NCBI GenBank assembly: GCA_002362385.1
Contig: DEUB01000068.1
Coordinates: 11,218 to 75,217, forward strand
Reading direction: 5' to 3'
From: Lachnospiraceae bacterium UBA3273
Lineage (GTDB): Bacteria > Bacillota > Clostridia > Lachnospirales > Lachnospiraceae
DNA length: 64,000 nt
Under the pieces are notes generated by a model that ran no database searches, was not told where the DNA came from, and saw nothing but the letters and a program-made list of their open reading frames with translations. Positions 52,479 through 61,839 of the stretch are shown here, one piece after another. The position numbers and the translations under genes are program-made. Positions within the stretch are counted from its first letter, which is position 1. Each line of letters begins with the position of its first letter.

Positions 52479-53483
52479 ATGGATACAGTGGATGTCATCA
52501 TCCCTACCTATAAACCGGGTAAAGAATTTTTGGAGATTTTGGATATGCTGAAGAAGCAGACGGTCAGGCCTTCGCATATCATCATTTTAAATACGGAGGA
52601 AAAATATTTTGACCGGCTGGTCTATGGAAGTGATTTTTCAAAAAAGTATGGCAGCTGTAAGGTTTACCATCATTCAAAAAAGGAATTTGACCACGGGGCG
52701 ACCCGCAACAGGGGAGCAAAGCTTTCGGATGCGGATTATTTCGTCATGATGACACAGGACGCGGTGCCTGGGGATGAGATGCTTATCGAAAGGCTCTTAG
52801 CGCCCTTAAAAGAGAAAAAGGCGGCAGTTTCCTATGCCAGGCAGCTGCCCAAGGAAGGCTGCAATCCCGTGGAACGGTTTACCAGGTCTTTCAATTATCC
52901 GGAGGATTCCTGCATAAAAGGAGAAAAGGATAAGGAAAGGCTGGGGATCAAGACCTATTTCTGTTCAGACGTCTGCGCAGCCTATGATAAGGAGATTTTT
53001 GTAAGCCTGGGCGGCTTTATAAAGCGCACCTTGTTTAACGAAGATATGATCTATGCGGCAAAAGCGGCAAAAGCCGGATATAAGATCGCTTACTGCGGGG
53101 ATGCGAAGGTATATCATTCCCATAATTATTCGGCAAAGGAGCAATTTCACAGGAATTTCGATCTGGGGGTTTCCCAGGCGGACCATCCGGAGGTTTTTTC
53201 GGAATTTGCCTCAGAGGGCGAGGGGGTCCGCATGGTAAAGGAAACTGCCGCATATCTTTGGAATAACGGATATAAGAGGATGATTCCAAGGCTCTTTATT
53301 TTAAGCGCGTCAAAGTGGCTGGGGTACAGGCTTGGAAAGGGCTACCGCAGGCTGCCGGATAAGCTGGTCCAGAAATTTACTTCGGATCCTTCCTATTGGA
53401 AGAGAAAGGCGTTAAAGCGGGCTGTGGAGCATATTGACGGAAGTAAGGGCTACGGAAAAAATCCCGACAAAGAAGGAGTATAA
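52479..53483 (+). CDS. GT2 glycosyltransferase
   Basis: This 334-residue GT2 starts VDVIIPTYKPGKEFLEIL and has HHSKKEFDHGATRNRGAKLS followed by VMMTQDAVPGDE, where QDA replaces the DxD metal motif. This pattern is typical of the RfbF/rhamnosyltransferase subgroup. Later FNEDMIYAAKAAKAGY contains the catalytic acidic residue. A basic C-terminal helix region may bind the membrane. It is separated from the LCP gene by a terminator and lies three bases before glmS. Confidence 0.88.
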   Translation: MDTVDVIIPTYKPGKEFLEILDMLKKQTVRPSHIIILNTEEKYFDRLVYGSDFSKKYGSCKVYHHSKKEFDHGATRNRGAKLSDADYFVMMTQDAVPGDEMLIERLLAPLKEKKAAVSYARQLPKEGCNPVERFTRSFNYPEDSCIKGEKDKERLGIKTYFCSDVCAAYDKEIFVSLGGFIKRTLFNEDMIYAAKAAKAGYKIAYCGDAKVYHSHNYSAKEQFHRNFDLGVSQADHPEVFSEFASEGEGVRMVKETAAYLWNNGYKRMIPRLFILSASKWLGYRLGKGYRRLPDKLVQKFTSDPSYWKRKALKRAVEHIDGSKGYGKNPDKEGV

Positions 53484-53486
53484 AAT

Positions 53487-55313
53487 ATGTGTGGTATTGT
53501 AGGCTATATCGGGAAGCGCCAGGCGGCTCCCATTATTTTGGAAGGGCTGTCAAGGCTGGAATACAGAGGATATGATTCCGCAGGGATCGCAGTATATGAC
53601 GGAGAAAGGATCAACATTGCCAAGGCGGCGGGCAGATTAAAGATTTTAGAGGAGATGACCCATAACGGGGAAACCTTGTCCGGCTTTGTGGGAATCGGGC
53701 ACACCAGATGGGCGACCCACGGTGTTCCCAATACGGTAAATGCCCATCCTCATTATAACAAGTCGGAGACCATTGCAGTGGTCCATAACGGCATCATTGA
53801 GAATTATATCGGATTGAGAAAGATGCTTAAGGAAAAGGGCTATGAGTTCGTATCGGACACGGATACGGAGGTGGTTGCGCACCTCATTGACTATTATTAT
53901 AAGGGAAACCCCTTAGAGGCCATTACCAAGGTGCTCCACAGGGTCGAGGGTTCCTACGCCTTAGGCGTTATTTTTGCGGAGCACCCCGATCAGCTGTTTG
54001 CGGCCAGAAAGGATTCTCCTCTTATTGTGGGACAGAATGAGGAAGGGTGTTTTATCGCTTCGGATGTTCCTGCGATCTTAAAATATACGAGACAGGTAAC
54101 CTATGTGGACAATCAGGAGATCGTAAGGCTCCGGGGGGACCACATGCATTTTTATACCGTGGACGAGGAAGAGATACAAAAAGAGTCCGTGACCATAGAA
54201 TGGGACGCCAACGCGGCGGAAAAGGGCGGTTATGAGCATTTTATGCTGAAAGAGATGTATGAACAGCCCAAAGGGGTGGCTGATACGTTATTGCCCCGGA
54301 TCAAAGACGGAGAAGTGGTCATCGATGAGCTGAATATGACCGACGAGGAGCTTCTTTCGGTTAAGAAAATCTATATTGTGGCCTGCGGCTCCGCATACCA
54401 TGCAGGCGTTACAGGAAAATATGTGTTGGAGAGCCTTGCCAGGATCTCGGTGGAGGTGGATTTAGCCTCCGAGTTCCGTTACAGGAATCCGGTTATGGAA
54501 GAAGGGGCCATGGTCATCGTGGTCAGCCAGTCAGGGGAAACGGCGGATACTCTGGCGGCCCTTCGTGAATCCAAAAAGAGAGGCTTTAAGGTACTGGGCA
54601 TTGTAAACGTGGTGGGAAGCTCCATTGCAAGGGAGGCGGACAGCGTGCTCTATACGTGGGCGGGACCGGAAATTGCCGTCGCCACCACCAAAGCCTATTC
54701 CACCCAGCTTATTGCCCTGTATCTGCTGGCGTTAAAATTTGCAAGGGTCAGGAAAACGGTGGGGGATAAAGAGTTTGCCGGAATGCTGGATGATTTAAAG
54801 AAGCTTCCGGATCAGATCGAGATGCTCTTGTCCAACAAGAACCATATTCAGAAATTTGCAAACCGATATATCGGTGCAAAGGATATTTTCTTTATCGGAA
54901 GGGGGATCGACTATGCCATTTCCTTAGAAGGGTCTTTAAAGCTGAAGGAGATTTCCTATATCCACTCCGAGGCCTATGCTGCGGGAGAATTAAAGCACGG
55001 GACGATCTCACTCATAGAAGAGGGGACTTTGGTGGCGGCGGTTTCCACCCAGCCTGAGCTGTTTGCAAAGACCATCAGCAATATGGTGGAGGTCAAGGCA
55101 AGGGGGGCTTTTGTTCTGGCTGTGACCAATGAGGGAAATATCGAGATAGAAAAAGCGGCGGATTATGTGATCTATATTCCCGAGACGAATCCCTGCTTTG
55201 CCAATTCCCTAGCGATCATTCCCCTTCAGCTTTTTGGCTACTATGTGGCCGTAGGAAAGGGCTGTGATGTGGATAAGCCGAGAAATCTGGCAAAATCGGT
55301 AACTGTTGAATGA
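53487..55313 (+). CDS. glmS: Glutamine-fructose-6-phosphate aminotransferase (isomerizing)
   Basis: This 608-residue enzyme starts MCGIVGYIGKRQAAPIIL with the catalytic Cys2 of the glutaminase domain. GHTRWATHGVPN and HNGIIENY follow, then two SIS domains (GSAYHAGVTGKYVLE, SQSGETADTLAAL, GRGIDYAISLEGSLKLKEISYIHSEAYAAGELKHG) and the C-terminal KPRNLAKSVTVE. It makes glucosamine-6-phosphate for peptidoglycan and amino-sugar polymers. It shares a tight junction (three bases) with the upstream GT2. No glmS ribozyme is possible in that gap, so regulation must differ from Bacillus glmS at this copy. Confidence 0.97.
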   Translation: MCGIVGYIGKRQAAPIILEGLSRLEYRGYDSAGIAVYDGERINIAKAAGRLKILEEMTHNGETLSGFVGIGHTRWATHGVPNTVNAHPHYNKSETIAVVHNGIIENYIGLRKMLKEKGYEFVSDTDTEVVAHLIDYYYKGNPLEAITKVLHRVEGSYALGVIFAEHPDQLFAARKDSPLIVGQNEEGCFIASDVPAILKYTRQVTYVDNQEIVRLRGDHMHFYTVDEEEIQKESVTIEWDANAAEKGGYEHFMLKEMYEQPKGVADTLLPRIKDGEVVIDELNMTDEELLSVKKIYIVACGSAYHAGVTGKYVLESLARISVEVDLASEFRYRNPVMEEGAMVIVVSQSGETADTLAALRESKKRGFKVLGIVNVVGSSIAREADSVLYTWAGPEIAVATTKAYSTQLIALYLLALKFARVRKTVGDKEFAGMLDDLKKLPDQIEMLLSNKNHIQKFANRYIGAKDIFFIGRGIDYAISLEGSLKLKEISYIHSEAYAAGELKHGTISLIEEGTLVAAVSTQPELFAKTISNMVEVKARGAFVLAVTNEGNIEIEKAADYVIYIPETNPCFANSLAIIPLQLFGYYVAVGKGCDVDKPRNLAKSVTVE

Positions 55314-55357
55314 CCGGGTAAAATGCGGTTCTATGTTTGGTAAAGTGGTGGTATACG

Positions 55358-56695
55358 ATGGAAATGGATAAGACACAGGGGATGGAACAGAAGCCGAAAA
55401 CCGGTCAGGGCGGCTTGAAGAAGATGGGGAACAGCCTTTTGGGCGGCCTGATCTTCGGACTGACGGCAGGTCTTGTGATAGTGGTCATGCTGTCGCTTTT
55501 TCCGCGAAACGGAAATGTGGATACCCTAAACAACCATGGGGAGACAGAGGCGGCGGAAGAGAAGGTAAGCGGAAAAGACGGGGAGAAGAAAGCGGATTCC
55601 CAGGGCAGTGTGCCGGAGGGCGGAGATATCCAGACGGCGGAGAGTACGGCAGAGAGCCAGACCGTGGTCACGGATGTGACGAAGGTTGTGGACAATGTAA
55701 TGCCTTGTGTGGTCTCCATTTTCAGCACCTATGTGGTCGATGAGGATTTCTGGGGCTATCATTATGATTATGAAGCCGAGGGCGGCGGTTCGGGCATTAT
55801 CGTAGGCGAGAATGAAACGGAGCTTTTGATCGTGACCAACAACCACGTGGTGGAGGATTCCAAGGAATTAACGGTTCAGTTTATCGATGATTCGGTAGCG
55901 TCGGCGCTGGTTAAAGGAACGGATGAAGATATGGATCTGGCGGTCATCGCCATTGAGATCGCCGATCTGGATCCTTCTACCAAGTCTGCGATCAGAGTGG
56001 CGACCATGGGAGATTCCGACAAACTGAAGGTGGGAGAGCCCGCCATTGCCATCGGAAACGCTTTAGGCTACGGCCAGTCCGTTACCACAGGGGTCATCAG
56101 TGCGGTAAACCGGTCTTATACAGACGAATACGGCCCTTTATACGGAGGCTCCTTAGAAGAAGATAATTATGACAATGTGAAGTACTTAATCCAGACGGAT
56201 GCGGCTATCAATCCCGGAAATTCCGGCGGTGCGCTTTTGAACGTCCGGGGAGAGGTGGTAGGAATCAATTCCAGTAAAATAGCGGAGTATACGGTGGAAG
56301 GGATGGGATATGCCATTCCGATCTCCACGGCGGAGCCTATTATTACGGAACTGATGAGCAGGAGGACCAGAGCGCCGGGGAAAACCAAACAGAATTCGGC
56401 TTATCTGGGTATCAGCGGAGTCGCGGTAAGCGGCGACATGCAAAAAAGATATGATTTAAAGAAGGGTATGTATATCACGCAGGTGTTTGCTGATACCCCG
56501 GCGAAGGAGGCGGGAATCAGAAAAGGCGACATCCTGTTATCGATAGATGATGTGACAATAGGGGATATGGATGAACTTTCCCAGGCGCTTTCAGGCTATG
56601 AGGAAGGGGCAGAGGTTGTCCTTAAGCTGTTGAAGCGCAGTAACAGCGGCTATGTTGAAAAAGAAATAGAGGTTATACTTGGAGGAAGAGAATGA
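55358..56695 (+). CDS. HtrA/DegP-family membrane-anchored serine protease
   Basis: This 445-residue protein has a transmembrane helix at about 27-48, a low-complexity acidic linker, and a trypsin-like domain with triad His in VTNNHVVEDS near 161, Asp in DEDMDLAVIAI near 194, and Ser in NPGNSGGALLN near 288. A PDZ domain follows (GMYITQVFADTPAKEAGIRKGDILLSID). It degrades or refolds damaged exported proteins. It overlaps the next gene, an unusual ClpX, by four bases, which joins an outside protease with an inside unfoldase in one transcript. ATG 55358 is preferred over TTG 55337. Confidence 0.92.
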   Translation: MEMDKTQGMEQKPKTGQGGLKKMGNSLLGGLIFGLTAGLVIVVMLSLFPRNGNVDTLNNHGETEAAEEKVSGKDGEKKADSQGSVPEGGDIQTAESTAESQTVVTDVTKVVDNVMPCVVSIFSTYVVDEDFWGYHYDYEAEGGGSGIIVGENETELLIVTNNHVVEDSKELTVQFIDDSVASALVKGTDEDMDLAVIAIEIADLDPSTKSAIRVATMGDSDKLKVGEPAIAIGNALGYGQSVTTGVISAVNRSYTDEYGPLYGGSLEEDNYDNVKYLIQTDAAINPGNSGGALLNVRGEVVGINSSKIAEYTVEGMGYAIPISTAEPIITELMSRRTRAPGKTKQNSAYLGISGVAVSGDMQKRYDLKKGMYITQVFADTPAKEAGIRKGDILLSIDDVTIGDMDELSQALSGYEEGAEVVLKLLKRSNSGYVEKEIEVILGGRE

Positions 56696-58512
56696 CGGAC
56701 TTTTTTGATTTTGAAAGCGATGAGAAAGAAACGATAGCGGATGAAGTTTTTTATGACGAGGAAAAGGAAATATCCGAGGATGATTTTGACGAGGAATTTG
56801 ATGAAGAACTCTTAGGGGAATTAGAGGCTTCGGAAGAGGATTTCGACGAGGAATATGAAGAGTATCCCAAGGCGGATGCCAAAGAAACTCTTAGAAAAGA
56901 TCAGCAAGAGGAGCCGGATGAAGACTTTGACGGGGGATTCGTAGAGGATTTTGAGGCGGCTTCAGAAGACGATTTTGAGGAGGATGAAGAGGAAGAAGAG
57001 GCCGTGGGATCCTATGAGGAAACGAATGAAAAAGTCCGGGAGGATGCCGGGGAAAATGACCGTGAACGTAATCCGGATGAGCATGCCGGAAAAGACGGCG
57101 GGAAAGATGACAGAGATAAGGAAGACGAGTATGAAAGCGTGTGCTTCATCTGCCGGAGGCCGGAAAGCATTACGGGGAAGCAGTTTAAGATGCCCAACCA
57201 TATCTGTGTCTGCAATGACTGTATGCACAAGACTATGGATGCCGTCAGCCAGTTTGATTACCAGGGGATGCTCAGCGATCCCAACCTGCTTAACGGATTT
57301 GGTAATCTGGATTTCGGGGATGATGACAAAAACAAGGATATGAAAAACGGCTTTCCCAATATCCGTTTTGTCAATATCAGCGACCTGCAGGGGGACGGGG
57401 GCATTCCCAACAAGCAGAAGTTAAAGAAAAGAAAAAAAGACGACAAGCCCCTTTTGGATATTAAGAACATTCCGGCGCCCCACAAGATCAAGGCGGGGCT
57501 GGATGAGTATGTGGTAGGGCAGGAAAAGGCCAAGAAGGTCATTTCCGTTGCTGTTTATAATCATTATAAGCGGGTTGCCACCAATACCATGGACGATATT
57601 GAGATCGAAAAATCCAACATGCTGATGATCGGGCCTACCGGGTGCGGCAAGACTTATCTGGTCAAGACCCTGGCAAGGCTTTTGGATGTACCCCTGGCTA
57701 TAGCCGACGCTACCAGCCTTACCGAGGCGGGATATATCGGCGACGATATTGAAAGCGTGCTTTCCAAGCTTTTGGCGGCGGCGGGGAACGATGTGGACAA
57801 GGCGCAGATGGGAATTGTTTTCATTGACGAAATCGACAAGATCGCCAAAAAGCAGAACACCAATTCCCGCGATGTTTCGGGAGAATCGGTACAGCAGGGA
57901 ATGTTAAAGCTCTTAGAGGGAGCGGATATAGAAGTACCGGTAGGGGCAAACAGCAAAAACGCTATGGTTCCCCTCACTACGATCAATACGAGAAATATTC
58001 TGTTTATCTGCGGCGGCGCTTTTCCGGAACTGGATGAGATCATCAAACAGAGATTATCCAAGCAAAGCTCCATCGGATTTAACGCCACCTTAAAGGACAC
58101 CTTTGACAAGGAAAAGAATATCCACAGCAAGGTAACGATTGAAGATCTGAAGAAATTCGGCATGATACCCGAATTCTTAGGACGTCTGCCCGTTATCTAC
58201 ACCTTAGACGGTCTGACGGAAGATATGCTGGTGGATATTTTGAAGGAACCCAAAAACGCCATATTAAAGCAGTACCAAAAGCTTTTGGCATTGGACGAGG
58301 TGGATCTTAAGTTTGACGAAAACGCACTGCGCGCCATTGCAAAAAAGGCAATGGAAAAGGATACGGGCGCAAGGGCGCTGCGCGCCATCATTGAGGAATT
58401 CATGTTGGATATTATGTATGAGATTCCAAAGGATGATAATATCGGAAGCGTTATGATAACAGGAGAATATATCGAAGGTAAAGGCGGGCCAATCATACAG
58501 ATTCGCAGTTAA
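56692..58512 (+). CDS. clpX: ClpX-like AAA+ unfoldase with long acidic N-terminal extension
   Basis: This is a 606-residue protein. Residues 1-148 are extremely rich in Asp and Glu with no fold I can recognise. The ClpX zinc domain follows (C151-x2-C154 and C174-x2-C177), then a linker. The AAA+ core has Walker A GPTGCGKTYL near 313, Walker B VFIDEID near 377, and the C-terminal small domain. The IGF tripeptide at 461-463 is the ClpP-docking loop, so it can in principle deliver substrates to ClpP. Ordinary ClpX has about 420 residues; the extra part is the acidic head. It may be a second, specialised ClpX (inference). Confidence 0.88.
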   Translation: MTDFFDFESDEKETIADEVFYDEEKEISEDDFDEEFDEELLGELEASEEDFDEEYEEYPKADAKETLRKDQQEEPDEDFDGGFVEDFEAASEDDFEEDEEEEEAVGSYEETNEKVREDAGENDRERNPDEHAGKDGGKDDRDKEDEYESVCFICRRPESITGKQFKMPNHICVCNDCMHKTMDAVSQFDYQGMLSDPNLLNGFGNLDFGDDDKNKDMKNGFPNIRFVNISDLQGDGGIPNKQKLKKRKKDDKPLLDIKNIPAPHKIKAGLDEYVVGQEKAKKVISVAVYNHYKRVATNTMDDIEIEKSNMLMIGPTGCGKTYLVKTLARLLDVPLAIADATSLTEAGYIGDDIESVLSKLLAAAGNDVDKAQMGIVFIDEIDKIAKKQNTNSRDVSGESVQQGMLKLLEGADIEVPVGANSKNAMVPLTTINTRNILFICGGAFPELDEIIKQRLSKQSSIGFNATLKDTFDKEKNIHSKVTIEDLKKFGMIPEFLGRLPVIYTLDGLTEDMLVDILKEPKNAILKQYQKLLALDEVDLKFDENALRAIAKKAMEKDTGARALRAIIEEFMLDIMYEIPKDDNIGSVMITGEYIEGKGGPIIQIRS

Positions 58513-58544
58513 GCATATGATAATAAAAAAGTGCGGAGCATGAT

Positions 58545-60305
58545 ATGGATTTAGGAAGGATTGCCTGCAGGAACAGAATTTTATCCAATAACTACAGGGA
58601 TGTCATCATTGATTTCAATATTACTCCGGAACAGCTCTTTGAAGATAATGTGGAAGTGCCGGATTATTGCGAAGAGGTGTTGTTTGAGAATCTGAAAATT
58701 TTACACATTGCGGAGTTTCAGCTTCCGCCCTGGGATACCCGGGATTACCAGTATCAGTATACGCCTAAATGCTATGGACTGCTGCAGGATACATCCCGGC
58801 TTTCCGTAGGCCAGCCGGTGCCGGGCACAGGGCTGGTGCCGGATCTGACCGCTTTGTCGGAAGCCGGTATTCTGGCGGTAAGCGGACCGCCTTTGGAATT
58901 GACGGGGAAAAATGTTATAATCGGGATCATCGATACGGGAATCCGTTACCAGCTTCCGGCTTTTCGAAGGAGCGACGGCTCTACACGGATCCTGGCTATC
59001 TGGGATCAGACCAATCAGGAGGGCATGCCGCCGGACGGTTATGACTATGGAACGGAATTCGGGGAAGATGAGATCAATTTCAATCTGGAAAGCGGCGGAG
59101 GGCTGCTTGTAACGGATGAAACCGGCCATGGGACCAAGGTGGCGGGAGTGGCAGGAGGTTTTGACCGGGAAAACGGCTTTTTGGGCGCTGCGCCGGACGC
59201 TTTGTTTGTAGTGGTTAAGTTAAAGCAGGCAAAGGAATATTTGAGGGAACTGTATCAGATTCCCGAAGGAGTACCATGTTATCAGGAAACGGACATTATG
59301 CTTGGCCTTCAGTATCTGGACAGATTGGCAGGACGGCTCAATATGCCGATCGCTACCTGCGTTGCCCTTGGCTCTACCATGGGGGCGCATGACGGGACTT
59401 CCTTATTAGATTATTATGTCAATGAACTTGCAAGAAAAAGGAAACGCTGTATTGTAGTAGGCGGGGGAAATGAAGGTAATTCTTCCGGACACTATGAAGG
59501 AAATATGGTTTTAGCGCCGGGAGCTGCACAGGCCTACGAAGAAGTGGAGATTTTGGCGGGACAGGGCGAAGCGGGATTATGGGTGGAATTATGGGGTAAG
59601 ACACCGGGGATATTTACTGTATCCATTACCAGCCCCAACGGAGAGTCCATTCCGGAAATCCCTTTTAGGATCGGACAAAGCGTGGATTATACCTTTATTT
59701 ATTCCAACACAAGAGTAACGGTAAAATATGTTCTTGTGGAACAGGGAAACGGCCAGCAGCTGATCGTTATGAGGTTTCAGAATATTCTGCCCGGAATATG
59801 GACTATAAGGGTCAATGTGAGAGGCAGCAACGGCGGAGGCAACTTTCATATATGGCTTCCTATGAGAAATTTTTTAAAGGGAGATACTTATTTTCTTCGT
59901 CCCAGCCCTTACTATACCATGACGGAACCGGCGTACAGCAGGGATGTGCTGACGGTAACGGCCTATAACAGCCAGGACGGGAGCTTTTATTTGAACAGCG
60001 GCAGAGGGTTCAGCACAGATAATTATATTACGCCGGATCTGGCGGCTCCGGGAGTGGGAATCCCCACCCCTTTGATGGCCGATACGGGGTCTTCCATGTC
60101 AGCGGCGATTACGGCCGGGGCTGCCGCCTGCTTTCTGCAGTGGGCAGTGGTGGAGGAACATGACAGCCTGGTCAACACCTCCGCTGTAAAGAATTATTTT
60201 ATCAGGGGAGCCAAACGGAGGTCGGATATCTATTATCCATCCAGGGAATGGGGATACGGAACCCTTTATCTGGCAGGCGTATTTCAGGCTCTGGCAGGAA
60301 TATGA
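58545..60305 (+). CDS. S8 subtilisin-like protease of the CspA/B/C type
   Basis: This 586-residue subtilase has a catalytic Asp in VIIGIIDTGIRYQL near 130, His in DETGHGTKVAGVAGG near 195, and Ser in DTGSSMSAAITAGAAA near 517, so all three triad residues are present. A jelly-roll-like insertion lies between the His and Ser parts, as in clostridial Csp proteases that act on spore-germination enzymes. No signal peptide is visible. Several such genes are usual in Lachnospiraceae, so a role other than germination is possible. It follows clpX by 32 bases with GGAG upstream of ATG 58545. Confidence 0.88.
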   Translation: MDLGRIACRNRILSNNYRDVIIDFNITPEQLFEDNVEVPDYCEEVLFENLKILHIAEFQLPPWDTRDYQYQYTPKCYGLLQDTSRLSVGQPVPGTGLVPDLTALSEAGILAVSGPPLELTGKNVIIGIIDTGIRYQLPAFRRSDGSTRILAIWDQTNQEGMPPDGYDYGTEFGEDEINFNLESGGGLLVTDETGHGTKVAGVAGGFDRENGFLGAAPDALFVVVKLKQAKEYLRELYQIPEGVPCYQETDIMLGLQYLDRLAGRLNMPIATCVALGSTMGAHDGTSLLDYYVNELARKRKRCIVVGGGNEGNSSGHYEGNMVLAPGAAQAYEEVEILAGQGEAGLWVELWGKTPGIFTVSITSPNGESIPEIPFRIGQSVDYTFIYSNTRVTVKYVLVEQGNGQQLIVMRFQNILPGIWTIRVNVRGSNGGGNFHIWLPMRNFLKGDTYFLRPSPYYTMTEPAYSRDVLTVTAYNSQDGSFYLNSGRGFSTDNYITPDLAAPGVGIPTPLMADTGSSMSAAITAGAAACFLQWAVVEEHDSLVNTSAVKNYFIRGAKRRSDIYYPSREWGYGTLYLAGVFQALAGI

Positions 60306-60344
60306 TACCAAAGACTGCCATAAAACCATCACAGGAGAAGACCA

Positions 60345-60788
60345 ATGATATTTATAAGCATCATCATCGCCATAGTGGCGGCAGAGGCCGTTATCAAGCA
60401 GGTCAGGGAGCAGAACGGTGTTTCCGGCGAAAAAAAGCCTTTCCTTAAAGGAAAACTGTATTTAACAAAATATCATAATTATGGGGCATTTTTGAATCTG
60501 GGACAGAAGCGGCCGGAATTCGTAAAGGGACTGTCCGCAGGTCTGTGCCTGATCTGTACCATAGTGTTCGTTTTCAGTATGGGAACAAAAGGAAAGACTT
60601 TGTTAAAGACGGGATTGTCCATACTGTTAGGCGGAGCTTATTCCAATACCTATGACAGGCTGGTCAGGGGATATGTTGTGGATTATTTCGGCTTTCAGGT
60701 AAAAAACGAAAAGCTTGGGAATATTGTGTTTAATATTTCGGATTTCTGTATTATGATCGGAGCGTTCATTTCCGTTTTGAGAATGTAA
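60345..60788 (+). CDS. lspA: Signal peptidase II-like membrane protease
   Basis: This 147-residue protein has four hydrophobic segments. The LspA motifs are recognisable: YHNYGAFLNLG near 45 (conserved Asn-x-Gly-Ala), GGAYSNTYDRLVRGYVVDYFGF near 102 with the first catalytic Asp, and FNISDFCIMIGA near 130 with the second. It is slightly short and its N-terminus is less conserved than typical LspA, so it could be a paralogue. It would trim lipoprotein signal peptides. AGGAG at 60333-60337 supports ATG 60345. Confidence 0.83.
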   Translation: MIFISIIIAIVAAEAVIKQVREQNGVSGEKKPFLKGKLYLTKYHNYGAFLNLGQKRPEFVKGLSAGLCLICTIVFVFSMGTKGKTLLKTGLSILLGGAYSNTYDRLVRGYVVDYFGFQVKNEKLGNIVFNISDFCIMIGAFISVLRM

Positions 60789-60828
60789 GGGAATGTAAAA
60801 GAGCCGCCGGAAAAAGCATTAGGAAAAG

Positions 60829-60857
60829 TTGCGGTTTGTCCTCCAATTTGTTATACT
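60829..60857 (+). promoter_or_regulatory. Promoter ahead of carbamate kinase
   Basis: TTGCGG (60829-60834), a 17-base spacer and TATACT (60852-60857) lie 43 bases before ATG 60901. This suggests the carbamate kinase gene is transcribed separately from lspA. Confidence 0.55.
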
Positions 60858-60900
60858 TTTAGAATATCATGGAGACAAATACGGGAAAGCAGGTAGAAAA

Positions 60901-61839
60901 ATGGCAAAAAAAAGAGTAGTGGTTTCATTGGGACATGAAGCATTAGGATATACCATATCCCAGCAGTGGGATGCGGTAAAGGATACGGCAAAGGCGTTGG
61001 CGGATTTAGTGGAGGCCGATTATCAGCTGACTATTACGCACAGTAACGGCCCTCAGGTTTCCATGATCCATAAGGCGATGACGGAGCTTCGCAGGATCTA
61101 TATTGACTACAGCCCGGCGCCTATGTGCGTATGCTCGGCAATGAGCCAGGGCTACGTGGGATACGATATCCAGAACTCCCTGCGGGCGGAGCTTTTGAGC
61201 AGAGGAATATCCATACCGGTAAGCACCATCTTAACCCAGGTAACGGTGGATCCTTATGACGAAGCCTTTTATGAACCCCAGAAGCTGATCGGACGTTATA
61301 TGAGCGCTGAGGATGCGGAGGTAGAGGTTAAGAAGGGAAATTATGTGAAAGAAGAGCCGGGCAAGGGATTCAGGCGTATCGTGGCTGCTCCCAAGCCTAT
61401 AGATATTGTGGAGATCGAAGCCATCAAGACGTTGGCGGATGCCGGTCAGGTGGTTATTGCCTGCGGCGGCGGCGGTATTCCCGTTATCGAGCAGAAGCAT
61501 GCCTTAAAGGGCGCGTCAGCCGTTATTGAAAAAGACTGCATTGCCGGTAAGCTGGCAGCGGATCTGAAGGCGGACCAGCTGATCATTTTAACAGGTGTGG
61601 AGCAGGTTTACAAAAATTTTGAAAAAGAAGATCAGGAAGGCATTTCTTCCATGACGGTTGCAAAAGCAAAGGATTACATTGCCGAGGGGCAGTTCGGAGA
61701 AGGCGATATGCTGCCAAAGATCGAAGCGGCCATTGATTATCTTGAGAAAGTGCCGGAGGGAAGCGTGCTCATCACTTCCATCCGGAAGGCGGCAAAGGCT
61801 GTTAAGGGAAAGACGGGAACCGTCATTCATTTCGGTTAA
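60901..61839 (+). CDS. arcC: Carbamate kinase
   Basis: This 312-residue amino-acid-kinase-fold enzyme starts KKRVVVSLGHEALGYT, has ITHSNGPQVS for nucleotide/phosphate binding, FYEPQKLIGRYMS with the carbamate-kinase-specific PQ segment, CGGGGIPVI, and DKLAADL-type EKDCIAGKLAADLKAD. Length and motifs match ArcC. It makes ATP from carbamoyl phosphate, or the reverse. No arcA or arcB lies beside it here. ATG 60901 is chosen over an upstream in-frame start that would lie in the promoter. Its stop overlaps the convergent gene by 17 bases. Confidence 0.93.
   Translation: MAKKRVVVSLGHEALGYTISQQWDAVKDTAKALADLVEADYQLTITHSNGPQVSMIHKAMTELRRIYIDYSPAPMCVCSAMSQGYVGYDIQNSLRAELLSRGISIPVSTILTQVTVDPYDEAFYEPQKLIGRYMSAEDAEVEVKKGNYVKEEPGKGFRRIVAAPKPIDIVEIEAIKTLADAGQVVIACGGGGIPVIEQKHALKGASAVIEKDCIAGKLAADLKADQLIILTGVEQVYKNFEKEDQEGISSMTVAKAKDYIAEGQFGEGDMLPKIEAAIDYLEKVPEGSVLITSIRKAAKAVKGKTGTVIHFG

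Noticed and set aside
53484..53486. glmS ribozyme upstream of glmS
   Set aside because: Only three bases separate the preceding GT2 gene from glmS, so there is no room for the ribozyme.
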